Shown piece by piece: positions 25,901 through 32,509 of a stretch of DNA of 34,331 nucleotides; within the stretch, counting starts at the first letter, position 1; each line of letters starts with the position of its first letter. Below the pieces are notes generated by a model. That model worked only from the letters and a program-made list of their open reading frames with translations, made no database searches and was not told where the DNA came from. The stretch comes from Stenotrophomonas sp. UBA7346. Its GTDB lineage: Bacteria; Pseudomonadota; Gammaproteobacteria; Xanthomonadales; Xanthomonadaceae. The stretch lies in NCBI GenBank assembly GCA_002471015.1, contig DKPB01000013.1, positions 1 to 34,331 of the forward strand. The letters run 5' to 3'. Position numbers and translations under genes: made by a program.

Positions 25901-26015
25901 GGATGCCGCGCCACCACAGGACAGCAGCAATACGGTGTATCCGTATTACTACGCTGAGGTCTACAGCGCGATGGGGCGCGAGTTTGCGCTGCAGCTGGAT
26001 TACAACTTCGACTGA
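22938..26015 (+). CDS. TonB-dependent receptor with STN signalling domain (FecA-like transducer)
   Basis: A 1025-residue outer-membrane receptor. A long signal peptide ends near residue 45 (LWLGWLLMAPLLANA). The STN domain follows at about 48-120 (LQLQAQPLARSLTELARVLD, through AGTGLSYRQGDTGVITII). A Pro/Ala linker leads to the TonB-box region PVQVTGS at 150-156 and the plug at about 165-290 (PGRALILVDGRRVPDYPF, ERVEVMTGGASAIYGADAIA). The rest is the beta-barrel. The last residues are LDYNFD, so the terminal Phe is followed by one Asp, slightly off the usual aromatic end. Together with the divergent sigma and FecR genes it forms a surface-signalling module; the ligand is unknown and need not be iron. 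The ATG at 22938 has AAGGA five bases upstream; the ATG at 22971 is a weaker alternative. Confidence 0.92.
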   Translation: MASADGCGKQGMSVWRARAGAAVGGCLQRALWLGWLLMAPLLANAQPRALQLQAQPLARSLTELARVLDLQILVPPELTQGRQAPALQGQYTPAQALQRLLAGTGLSYRQGDTGVITIIALPAAAPRVAGTAAMAPATATLPALLTSLAPVQVTGSHIPRSVLQAAAPVTVISAQQIEREGHRSLAEALATHGVSDYGAESEGAGGRFSANAQPLNLKGLGPGRALILVDGRRVPDYPFPSAGRSNFQSLGSIPLASVERVEVMTGGASAIYGADAIAGVVNIVLKRGRTGAQLRLRTGSSSQGGGNQLDLQWAHGHGGEDWGVDYALQYTRSGMLRGNQRDLHRPAQVAAQPALALAIGQRPDPANIPLAPLLAGACAPWQGQFTQWNYRPVPGTLPLQGDSCGSWDGPGYASLSDGVQALSGQLHGQWQLSAATGLWLSAQYWRSRSRLSDGMEVITGPHLRATGKVDQFQDPRFGVIAPWRVLTPQEVGGLAAMDDRYREWMLDLATGLRGQYGSHWNWNFSLSHTDYVAHRARRRLLGDKVDAFFFGPSLGTTSTGMPIRQLDLAHWLQPITPEDYAALSSVVDYNAQTHTDALSYRVNGRVMALPAGALEAALIMEANRQRYRLRSTPSVLPLQLDLYDLTGSVGDGVRDRLALGGEVRVPLTSALTASLAGRLDDYRDGTGLPVARTWNAGLEWRPLAGVLLRASHATSFKAPDMHWIFTDGGGSFGTAVDATACINAGANPRCAGYSYEFLTRTYRNPALQAETGRSTTAGMVWDASPALTLSVDYWDVRNQGGIGRVSPAQLLRDEAECMTGLTLDGRPVTVDTQSMECRKARMRVTRSGANGGGQVLMVESMPINQSWRHLRGVDATLDWRQTTGLGDFSANLLWSHTFWAQRRMRAPGTLHDVWRDASDNLAFRSNLRGSFGWQGQGGWSANLFGVRHGSLPRADGSGRLPAQLLWNANLGRRISDHAALTLFVNNLLDAAPPQDSSNTVYPYYYAEVYSAMGREFALQLDYNFD

Positions 26016-26051
26016 AGTCCAATCCGCGGCCCATTGTTCTGGCGGACACGG

Positions 26052-26720
26052 ATGGCCGACACTGCCGGCATGTACCTGCACCACCGCCAACCCGAGCGCG
26101 TGCTGATCCTGCACGGCATCTGGAATACCCGCTCCTGGCTGCTGCCGCTGGCCTGGCGGCTGCGCAGCCAGGGCTTTGTGGTGGATACCTTTGGCTACCC
26201 CAGTGTGTTTGGCGGGCCCGACGTCGCCGTGCCGCAGCTGCTGCAGCGCCTGCGGGGGCGCGGCCCGGTGTCGCTGGTCGGGCACAGCCTGGGGGGGCTG
26301 GTGGCACTGGAAGCGCTGCGTCAGGCGCCGCAACTGGAGGTCCCGCGGGTGGTCTGCCTGGGTTCGCCGCTGTGCGGCAGCGGCACTGCACGGGTGATGG
26401 CCGACCACGGCTGGGCAGTGGCCCTGGGCCGTAGTGGGGGTCTGCTGCGGCATGGGCTGCCGGACTGGCAGGGGCCAGCCGAGGTGGGGCTGATCGCCGG
26501 TTCGGTGGCACATGGTCTGGGCGCACTGATGGGGGCGCTGGAGGGGGAATCCGATGGCACCGTGGGCCTGGCCGAGACCCGTTTGCCCGGCTTGGCCGAC
26601 CATTGTGTGGTGCCGGTAAGCCATAGCGGGCTGGTGCTGTCACCGCAGGTGGCGGCGCTGACGGCCGGGTTCCTGCGCCAAGGGCGCTTTCCCACCCAGG
26701 CGGCTGCAGCGGCGGGCTGA
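26052..26720 (+). CDS. Alpha/beta hydrolase, lipase/PGAP1-like
   Basis: A 222-residue predicted esterase. RVLILHGIWNTRSWLLPLAW gives the oxyanion-hole HG motif and VSLVGHSLGGLVALEAL carries the nucleophile elbow G-H-S-L-G. DGTVGLAET probably supplies the acid and VSHSGLVLS the histidine; the order Ser-Asp-His is canonical. The compact size and GHSLGG motif fit the PGAP1-like or lipase-class hydrolases of unknown substrate seen in proteobacteria. There is no signal peptide. The ATG at 26052 is preferred; a TTG at 26034 would add six residues. The gene starts 36 bp after the STN receptor on the same strand with no terminator visible, so it may be cotranscribed with it. Confidence 0.8.
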   Translation: MADTAGMYLHHRQPERVLILHGIWNTRSWLLPLAWRLRSQGFVVDTFGYPSVFGGPDVAVPQLLQRLRGRGPVSLVGHSLGGLVALEALRQAPQLEVPRVVCLGSPLCGSGTARVMADHGWAVALGRSGGLLRHGLPDWQGPAEVGLIAGSVAHGLGALMGALEGESDGTVGLAETRLPGLADHCVVPVSHSGLVLSPQVAALTAGFLRQGRFPTQAAAAAG

Positions 26721-26742
26721 CAGGCAAGGGCAGGGGATCGGG

Positions 26743-26748
26743 TAGAAT
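26743..26748 (+). promoter_or_regulatory. Possible -10 box of yebC
   Basis: TAGAAT matches the -10 consensus at five of six bases and is 36 bases before the yebC start. CTGACA at 26717-26722 is a good -35 but 20 bases away, longer than ideal; it overlaps the stop codon of the hydrolase gene. Confidence 0.35.
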
Positions 26749-26783
26749 TACCGTCCTGTTCCTGACAGATGTACGGTATTCCC

Positions 26784-27515
26784 ATGGGTCGAGGTCCTTC
26801 CATCGAAGGCCGCAAAAACGCGAATGACGCGAAGCGCGGCAAGATTTTCACCAAGATCATCCGTGAGATCAGCGTTGCTGCTCGCGGTGGTGGGGGCGAC
26901 CCAAACAACAACCCGCGCCTGCGCGTGGCCATGGACAAGGGCCTGAGCGCGAACATGACCAAGGATGTCATCGAGCGCGCGATCAAAAAGGCCACCGGTG
27001 AACTGGAAGGCGTGGAATACGAGGAAGTGCGCTACGAGGGCTATGCCCCGGGCGGCATTGCGGTGATCGTCGACTGCCTGACCGACAACCGCGTGCGCAC
27101 CGTGGCCGACGTGCGCCATGCCTTCAGCAAGTGCGGCGGCAACATGGGCACCGAAGGCTCGGTGTCGTTCATGTTCAAGCGCCTGGGGGTGCTGAGCTTT
27201 GCCCCCGGTGCCGACGAGGAGGCCATCACCGAGGCAGCGATCGAGGCCGGTGCCGATGACATCGTGGTCTATCCGGAAGACGGTGCCATTGACGTGCTGA
27301 CCGCGCCGGAAGCCTTCCAGTCGGTGAAGGACGCAATGGAGGCTGCCAAGCTGGTCGCCGACCATGCCGAGATCACCTTCCGCGCCGACAACGACATCGC
27401 GGTGGATGCCGATACCGCCGTGCAGGTGCGCAAGCTGCTGGACATGCTGGAGGACCTGGACGACGTGCAGGACGTGTATTCCAACGTCGACCAGGCCAGC
27501 CTGGAGCGGGCCTGA
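26784..27515 (+). CDS. yebC: YebC/PmpR-family protein (TACO1-like)
   Basis: A 243-residue cytosolic protein of the conserved YebC family. It begins MGRGPSIEGRKNANDAKRGK, the family hallmark, followed by the three-domain body with GGGGDPNNNPRLR at about 36-48, the segment EVRYEGYAPGGIAVIVDCLTDN, and FSKCGGNMGTEGSVSFMF. Members have been described as transcriptional regulators (PmpR) and more recently as translation factors that help ribosomes on proline stretches. The ATG at 26784 is chosen from that N-terminal motif; five extra codons upstream are open. No good Shine-Dalgarno is present. It precedes ruvC, the usual neighbour in proteobacteria, but a terminator separates them. Confidence 0.95.
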   Translation: MGRGPSIEGRKNANDAKRGKIFTKIIREISVAARGGGGDPNNNPRLRVAMDKGLSANMTKDVIERAIKKATGELEGVEYEEVRYEGYAPGGIAVIVDCLTDNRVRTVADVRHAFSKCGGNMGTEGSVSFMFKRLGVLSFAPGADEEAITEAAIEAGADDIVVYPEDGAIDVLTAPEAFQSVKDAMEAAKLVADHAEITFRADNDIAVDADTAVQVRKLLDMLEDLDDVQDVYSNVDQASLERA

Positions 27516-27541
27516 CGGCCCGCCCGGTCCCACCGGGTGAG

Positions 27542-27573
27542 ACGGCGCACGGCCATGCTGTGCGCCGTTTTTT
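27542..27573 (+). terminator. Rho-independent terminator after yebC
   Basis: ACGGCGCAC (27542-27550), loop GGCCATGCT and GTGCGCCGT (27560-27568), followed by a run of six T. It ends 15 bases before the ruvC start codon, so ruvC expression needs read-through or its own promoter, which I do not see clearly. Confidence 0.9.
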
Positions 27574-27588
27574 ACTGGTAGGCCAGCT

Positions 27589-28110
27589 ATGACCCGCATC
27601 CTTGGCATCGACCCCGGCTCGCAACGCACCGGGGTGGGCATCATCGACATCGACGCCAACGGCCGTGCCCGCCACGTCCATCATTGCCCGCTGGTACTGC
27701 TGGGCGCTGCCGATTTCCCGCAGCGCCTGAAGGTGCTGGTGCAGGGGCTACACGCGCTGATCGAGGAGTTCCAGCCACAGGAAGTGGCGATCGAGAAGGT
27801 GTTCATGGCCAAGAACGCCGACTCGGCGCTCAAGCTGGGGCAGGCGCGCGGGGCGGCGGTGAGCGCGGTGGTGATGCGCGACCTGCCGGTCAGCGAGTAC
27901 GCCGCCACCGAGATCAAACTGGCGGTGGTAGGGCGCGGTGGTGCGGAAAAGCAGCAGGTACAACATATGGTTGGGCTGATGCTCAACCTGCAGGGCAAAT
28001 TGCAGGCCGATGCCGCCGATGCGCTGGCGGTGGCCATCACCCACGCGCATGTGCGCGCCACCGCCAACCGGCTGGGCGTGGACGTGCGTCAGGCTTGGAG
28101 TCGCAAATGA
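27589..28110 (+). CDS. ruvC: Holliday junction endonuclease RuvC
   Basis: A 173-residue dimeric nuclease that cuts Holliday junctions resolved by RuvAB. The RNase H-like fold begins ILGIDPGSQRTGVGII. The four acidic catalytic residues are in place: Asp8, Glu69 in VAIEKVF, and Asp141 and Asp144 in ADAADALAVAITHAH (E. coli Asp7, Glu66, Asp138, Asp141). Length matches the family. The ATG at 27589 follows a GGTAGG-like site. The stop codon TGA overlaps an ATG as ATGATCGG, the same bases that begin ruvA 155 bp further on, which points to a past ruvC/ruvA overlap. Confidence 0.97.
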   Translation: MTRILGIDPGSQRTGVGIIDIDANGRARHVHHCPLVLLGAADFPQRLKVLVQGLHALIEEFQPQEVAIEKVFMAKNADSALKLGQARGAAVSAVVMRDLPVSEYAATEIKLAVVGRGGAEKQQVQHMVGLMLNLQGKLQADAADALAVAITHAHVRATANRLGVDVRQAWSRK

Positions 28111-28265
28111 TCGGGCGTAGGGAGTTGGAAATGGAGAATGGGAAAGGCATCAGCAAAGGCAAGGCAAAGCCGGGTGCGTACGCGTTTGTAACCGCGCGCC
28201 GGGAGTCGCTTGTCGATTCCCAAAGCCCCATTCCCCATTCCCCTGTCCAGAGGGCAACCCCATGA
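28107..28265 (+). CDS. 52-codon open frame bridging ruvC and ruvA
   Basis: This frame starts at the duplicated ATG that overlaps the ruvC stop (ATGA) and ends at a TGA that overlaps the ruvA ATG (ATGA again). The predicted peptide begins MIGRRELEMENGKG and has no recognisable domain. It may not encode a useful product, but if translated it would carry ribosomes across the inserted element and keep ruvC and ruvA coupled. It uses no separate Shine-Dalgarno. The coding call is weak; the geometry is what is notable. Confidence 0.25.
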   Translation: MIGRRELEMENGKGISKGKAKPGAYAFVTARRESLVDSQSPIPHSPVQRATP

Positions 28266-28272
28266 TCGGTCG
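28107..28272. repeat. MITE-like insertion between ruvC and ruvA with direct duplication of the ruvA start
   Basis: ATGATCGGGCG (28107-28117) and ATGATCGGTCG (28262-28272) match at 10 of 11 bases and bound about 144 bases. Both encode Met-Ile-Gly-Arg, the beginning of RuvA; the left copy overlaps the ruvC stop codon as ATGA. Just inside are imperfect inverted ends: GGAGTTGGAAATGGAGAATG on the left, and on the right a C-rich stretch (28230-28247) whose complement reads GGGGAATGGGGAATGG. The likely event is insertion of a small element that duplicated its target. The right end now supplies the AGAGGG ribosome site of ruvA. Confidence 0.65.
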
Positions 28273-28849
28273 ACTGCGCGGCATCCTGGCCTACAAGGCC
28301 CCGCCGTGGCTGGTGATCGACGTCAATGGCGTCGGTTATGAGCTGGAGGCGCCGATGAGCACCTTCTATGACCTCCCCGATGTCGGCCGCGAGGTCATCC
28401 TGTTCACCCATTACGCGCAGAAGGAAGACAGCGTCTCGCTGTATGGCTTCCTGCGCGAGGGCGAGCGGCGGCTGTTCCGCGATGTGCAGAAGGTATCCGG
28501 CATCGGCGCCAAGATCGCGCTGGCGGTGCTGTCCGGGGTCAGCGTGGACGAGTTCGCGCGGATGATCCAGGCCGGCGACATCACCGCGCTGACCCGCATT
28601 CCGGGCATCGGCAAGAAGACCGCCGAGCGCATGGTGGTGGAACTGCGCGACCGCGCGGCCAACTTCTCCGGCGGCGGCGCGCCCATCACCGGGCAGTTGG
28701 GCAACGACCCGGTGTCCGAGGCCACGGTGGCCTTGCAGCAGTTGGGTTACAAACCGGCAGAAGCGGCCAAGATGGCGCGCGATGCGGCGGGCGAGGGCGA
28801 TGATGTCGCCACCGTCATCCGCAAGGCGTTGCAATCAGCGCTGCGTTGA
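28262..28849 (+). CDS. ruvA: Holliday junction branch-migration protein RuvA
   Basis: A 195-residue protein that forms the tetramer on which RuvB motors drive branch migration. The N-terminal OB domain begins MIGRLRGILAYKAPPWLVID. Two helix-hairpin-helix motifs lie at about 75-95 (DVQKVSGIGAKIALAVLSG) and 108-127 (ALTRIPGIGKKTAERMVVEL). The C-terminal domain that contacts RuvB is at about 145-195 (EATVALQQLGYKPAEAAKMA). The start is set by AGAGGG seven bases upstream, which lies within the inserted element. It is followed by kup after 39 bp rather than directly by ruvB. Confidence 0.97.
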   Translation: MIGRLRGILAYKAPPWLVIDVNGVGYELEAPMSTFYDLPDVGREVILFTHYAQKEDSVSLYGFLREGERRLFRDVQKVSGIGAKIALAVLSGVSVDEFARMIQAGDITALTRIPGIGKKTAERMVVELRDRAANFSGGGAPITGQLGNDPVSEATVALQQLGYKPAEAAKMARDAAGEGDDVATVIRKALQSALR

Positions 28850-28888
28850 CACTCCCTTACGGCCACATGACGGCAACCTGAGAACGCC

Positions 28889-30805
28889 ATGTCCCATGCT
28901 TCCTCCTCGTCCGAGTCCCACGGGCACAACCACGGCCAAGGTGCCGCCGGTGGCCTGGCCCTTGTCGTGGGTGCCATCGGTGTCGTCTTCGGCGACATCG
29001 GTACCAGCCCGCTGTACACCCTGAAGGAGGCGTTCTCGCCGCACTACGGGCTCAACAGCGACCACGACACCGTGCTGGGCGTGCTGTCGCTGGCGTTCTG
29101 GGCCTTGAACATGGTGGTCACACTCAAGTACGTGACCATGATCATGCGCGCCGACAACGACGGCGAGGGCGGCATCATGGCGCTGATGGCGCTGGCCCAG
29201 CGCACCCTGCGCAATGGCTCGCGTTCGGCCTATGTGGTGGGCATTCTGGGTATCTTCGGGGCCTCGCTGTTCTTCGGTGACGGCGTGATCACCCCGGCCA
29301 TTTCGGTGCTGGGCGCGGTCGAGGGCCTGGAGGTGGCAGCGCCGGGGCTGGGCCACTTCGTAGTGCCGATCACCCTGGTGGTGCTGGCGGCGGTGTTTGC
29401 CGCGCAACGCTTTGGTACGGAGAAGGTCGGCAAGGTGTTCGGGCCGGTGATGAGCCTGTGGTTCCTGTCATTGGCGGCAATCGGCATCTGGAACGTGATC
29501 GCCGCGCCGGAAGTGCTCAAGGCCTTCAACCCGATGTGGGCGGCACGCTTCTTCATGGAGCATGGCTGGCACGGCATCTTCATCCTTGGTGCGGTGGTGC
29601 TGGCCGTCACCGGTGGCGAGGCGCTGTACGCGGACATGGGCCACTTCGGTGCGCCGCCGATCCGCCACGCCTGGTATTTCTTCGTGCTGCCGTGCCTGGT
29701 GCTCAACTACCTGGGGCAGGGCGCGCTGGTGCTGCAGCGGCCCGACGCGGTGGCCAATCCGTTCTTCGAGGCGGTGCCGCAGTGGGCGCTGATCCCGATG
29801 ATCCTGCTGGCGACGGCGGCGGCGGTGATCGCCAGCCAGTCGGTGATCACCGGTGCGTTCTCGGTCTCGCGCCAGGCCATGCAGCTGGGTTACATCCCGC
29901 GCATGCGCATCCTGCATACCTCGCACGACACCATTGGCCAGATCTATATCCCGGGCATCAACTGGGGCCTGGCGGTGATGGTGTTCGGGCTGGTGCTGGC
30001 CTTCCGCAGCTCCAGCAACCTGGCGGTGGCCTACGGCATCTCGGTATCCGGCACCATGCTGATCGATACCCTGCTGCTGGCGCTGGTGGCCCGCGTGCTG
30101 TGGCCGCGCGCGCGCCACGCCATCATCGCGCTGTGCGTGGTGTTCCTGGTGATCGACCTGGGCTTCGTCATCGCCAATGGCGCCAAGCTGCTGCAGGGCG
30201 CCTGGTTCCCGCTGGTGCTGGGCCTGCTGCTGTTCACCATGATGCGCACCTGGCGGCGTGGCCGCGAGCTGCTGCGTGACGAGATCCGCAAGGACGGCAT
30301 CCGCCTGGATACGTTCTTGCCCGGGCTGATGCTGGCGCCGCCGGTGCGGGTGCCGGGCACGGCGGTGTTCCTGACCGCCGACCCTGCCGTCGTGCCGCAT
30401 GCGCTGATGCACAACCTCAAACACAACAAGGTGCTGCACGAGCGCAATGTGTTCCTGCATGTGGAGACCTTGAACATCCCCTATGCGGCGGAGGGCCAGC
30501 GCCTGCGCATCGATTCGGTGGGTGATGAGTTCTACCGGGTACAGGTGCGCTACGGCTTCATGGAAACGCCGGACATTCCGCTGGCGCTGATGCGCTCCTG
30601 CGATCACGGCGGCATCTATTTCGACCCGATGGACACCACCTTCTTTGCCAGCCGCGAGACCATCGTGGCCAGCGCCAACCGTGGCATGCCGATCTGGCGC
30701 GACAAGCTGTTCGCCTTCATGCACCGCAATGCGGCGCCGGCCACCGGCTTCTTCCGGATCCCCGGTAACCGGCTTGTCGAGTTGGGGGCGCAGGTGGAAA
30801 TCTGA
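28889..30805 (+). CDS. kup: Low-affinity potassium transporter Kup
   Basis: A 638-residue inner-membrane K+ uptake protein (K+:H+ symport). The family motif FGDIGTSPLYTLKEAF is at 34-49. About twelve membrane segments cover residues 20-455, including GVITPAISVLGAVEGLEV and GEALYADMGHFGAPPIR. A soluble C-terminal domain runs from about 470 to 638. The first 20 residues are rich in Ser and His (SSSSESHGHNHGQG), not usual for the E. coli protein, and may bind metal or be disordered. It sits between ruvA and ruvB, splitting that pair. The Shine-Dalgarno is weak. A hairpin terminator follows at 30838. Confidence 0.95.
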   Translation: MSHASSSSESHGHNHGQGAAGGLALVVGAIGVVFGDIGTSPLYTLKEAFSPHYGLNSDHDTVLGVLSLAFWALNMVVTLKYVTMIMRADNDGEGGIMALMALAQRTLRNGSRSAYVVGILGIFGASLFFGDGVITPAISVLGAVEGLEVAAPGLGHFVVPITLVVLAAVFAAQRFGTEKVGKVFGPVMSLWFLSLAAIGIWNVIAAPEVLKAFNPMWAARFFMEHGWHGIFILGAVVLAVTGGEALYADMGHFGAPPIRHAWYFFVLPCLVLNYLGQGALVLQRPDAVANPFFEAVPQWALIPMILLATAAAVIASQSVITGAFSVSRQAMQLGYIPRMRILHTSHDTIGQIYIPGINWGLAVMVFGLVLAFRSSSNLAVAYGISVSGTMLIDTLLLALVARVLWPRARHAIIALCVVFLVIDLGFVIANGAKLLQGAWFPLVLGLLLFTMMRTWRRGRELLRDEIRKDGIRLDTFLPGLMLAPPVRVPGTAVFLTADPAVVPHALMHNLKHNKVLHERNVFLHVETLNIPYAAEGQRLRIDSVGDEFYRVQVRYGFMETPDIPLALMRSCDHGGIYFDPMDTTFFASRETIVASANRGMPIWRDKLFAFMHRNAAPATGFFRIPGNRLVELGAQVEI

Positions 30806-30812
30806 AGGCAGG

Positions 30813-30965
30813 AGTGAGTGAAGAGGAGTGAGCAGCGAGAAAGGGCTGGAGCACGCCCTTTCTGTTGCTGCCGGGTTTGCGCGCAGGGTGGCGACAACGC
30901 CTTGGAAAGCATGGGCAGACCATTGCAGCCCGCTTTCTTTTGCTTTTCACTCTTCTTCACTCACT
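30813..30965. repeat. Inverted-repeat-bounded intergenic element between kup and ruvB
   Basis: AGTGAGTGAAGAGGAGTGA (30813-30831) and the reverse complement of 30947-30965 match at 18 of 19 bases. The enclosed 115 bases contain the kup terminator and no gene. No target duplication is evident. This is a third sequence family of paired-end elements in the window, with purine-rich arms instead of GC-rich ones. Most of the 222-base kup-ruvB gap belongs to it; 30966-31027 is a pyrimidine-rich stretch leading to ruvB. Confidence 0.7.
30838..30863 (+). terminator. Hairpin terminator after kup
   Basis: AGAAAGGGC (30838-30846), loop TGGAGCAC and GCCCTTTCT (30855-30863) form a perfect 9-bp stem. The T-tract is partly inside the stem and then TGTTG follows. 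It lies 33 bases after the kup stop codon and inside the inverted-repeat element. Confidence 0.65.
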
Positions 30966-31027
30966 TCTCGTCTCTCCTCCTCCCAAACAAACTCCTATTT
31001 CCGCATGGCTGGACGTAACATAGGCGG

Positions 31028-32074
31028 ATGACTGACGACCGCATCATCGGCGCCGGCGCCACCCGCGAGGATGACGCTGCCGACGCCAGCATCCGCCCGC
31101 GCAGCCTGGCCGACTACCTCGGCCAGGCTCCGGTGCGCGAGCAGATGGATATCTACATCCAGGCTGCCAAGGCACGCCATGAGGCGCTCGACCATGTGCT
31201 GATCTTCGGCCCGCCCGGGCTGGGCAAGACCACGCTGAGCCATGTCATCGCCAACGAGCTCGGGGTGGCGCTGCGCGTCACCTCCGGGCCGGTGATCGAG
31301 AAGGCGGGCGACCTGGCTGCGCTGCTGACCAACCTGCAGCCACACGATGTGTTGTTCATCGACGAAATCCACCGTCTTTCGCCCGTGGTCGAGGAAGTGC
31401 TGTACCCGGCGATGGAGGATTTCCAGATCGATATCATGATCGGCGACGGCCCTGCCGCGCGCTCGATCAAGCTCGACCTGCCACCGTTCACCCTGATCGG
31501 CGCCACCACCCGCGCCGGCCTGTTGACCGCGCCGCTGCGTGACCGCTTCGGTATCGTGCAGCGGCTGGAGTTCTATTCGGCCGACGAGCTGACCCGCATC
31601 GTGCGGCGTTCGGCAGGCATCCTCGGCATTGATTGCAGCGCCGAAGGTGCTGGCGAGATCGCCCGCCGTTCGCGTGGCACCCCGCGTATCGCCAACCGCC
31701 TGCTGCGACGCGTGCGCGATTACGCGCAGGTCAAGGCCGGCGGGCATATCGACCAGACGGTGGCCCAGGCCGCCATGCAGATGCTCAAGGTTGATCCGGA
31801 AGGCTTCGACGAACTGGACAGGCGCATGCTGCGCACCCTGGTGGAATATTTTGATGGTGGCCCGGTCGGCGTGGAGTCGATGGCCGCAGCCCTGTCCGAG
31901 GAGCGTGGCACGCTGGAAGACGTGGTCGAGCCCTTCCTGATCCAGCAGGGCTTCCTGGTACGCACCGCGCGTGGCCGCATGGCCACCAGCAAGGCCTACC
32001 GCCACCTGGGGCTCAAGCCCAAGGCCGCCCCGGCTTCGGCCGATCTGTTTGCGGAGCAGCGCGATGACGATTGA
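31028..32074 (+). CDS. ruvB: Holliday junction branch-migration ATPase RuvB
   Basis: A 348-residue hexameric AAA+ motor. It begins with the typical acidic leader, then SIRPRSLADYLGQAPVREQM. Walker A GPPGLGKTT is at 61-69, Walker B IDEIH at 111-115, sensor 1 is in LIGATTRAG near 155-164, and the arginine-finger segment PLRDRFG is near 171-177. A C-terminal winged helix follows (EPFLIQQGFLVRTARGRMAT). The start ATG at 31028 is close to TAGGCGG. The gene overlaps ybgC by 11 bases, so translation of the two is probably coupled. Separation from ruvA by kup suggests a separate promoter in or after the repeat element. Confidence 0.97.
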   Translation: MTDDRIIGAGATREDDAADASIRPRSLADYLGQAPVREQMDIYIQAAKARHEALDHVLIFGPPGLGKTTLSHVIANELGVALRVTSGPVIEKAGDLAALLTNLQPHDVLFIDEIHRLSPVVEEVLYPAMEDFQIDIMIGDGPAARSIKLDLPPFTLIGATTRAGLLTAPLRDRFGIVQRLEFYSADELTRIVRRSAGILGIDCSAEGAGEIARRSRGTPRIANRLLRRVRDYAQVKAGGHIDQTVAQAAMQMLKVDPEGFDELDRRMLRTLVEYFDGGPVGVESMAAALSEERGTLEDVVEPFLIQQGFLVRTARGRMATSKAYRHLGLKPKAAPASADLFAEQRDDD

Positions 32075-32489
32075 GGCCCGGTTCAGTTGGCCGACACGCA
32101 TTTACTGGGAAGATACCGACGCTGGTGGCGTGGTCTACCACGCTCGCTATGTGGCTTTCATGGAAAGGGCCCGGACTGAATGGATGCGCGCGCTGGGTTA
32201 TGGGCAGGAGTCCATGCGCTGTGGTGACGGGCAGGTATTCGTGGTCCGCTCCATGCACCTGGATTTCATCAAGCCGGCCAAACTGGACGATGCGCTGACC
32301 ACCACGGTGGAACTGCTGCAATGCCGGCGCGCCAGCCTGCTGATGGCGCAGACGGTGGAACGCGATGGCCAGGTGCTGGCTGCCGCACAGGTACGCCTGG
32401 CCGCCGTCGGTGCCCGCGATTTCCGCCCGCAGGCCATTGACGACACGCTGTACGCAACGCTTAAACCCCTTCAAACACAAACCGCTTAA
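32064..32489 (+). CDS. ybgC: Acyl-CoA thioesterase YbgC, Tol-Pal associated
   Basis: A 141-residue hot-dog-fold thioesterase. The N-terminal signature RIYWEDTDAGGVVYHARY contains the catalytic aspartate and the family motif; FMERARTEWMRALGY forms the central helix. YbgC hydrolyses acyl-CoA or acyl-ACP and is thought to link phospholipid metabolism with the Tol-Pal system. The ATG at 32064 overlaps the ruvB end by 11 bases, with GGAG in the ruvB coding sequence as its ribosome site. tolQ begins 20 bp later. This is the first gene of the tol operon in most proteobacteria, and the overlap here joins that operon to ruvB. Confidence 0.95.
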   Translation: MTIEARFSWPTRIYWEDTDAGGVVYHARYVAFMERARTEWMRALGYGQESMRCGDGQVFVVRSMHLDFIKPAKLDDALTTTVELLQCRRASLLMAQTVERDGQVLAAAQVRLAAVGARDFRPQAIDDTLYATLKPLQTQTA

Positions 32490-32509
32490 GCAATACTGAG
32501 GAAGATCGG

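Noticed and set aside
30806..31027. Target-site duplication around the kup-ruvB inverted-repeat element
   Set aside because: The flanking bases do not match on the two sides, so insertion cannot be shown there.
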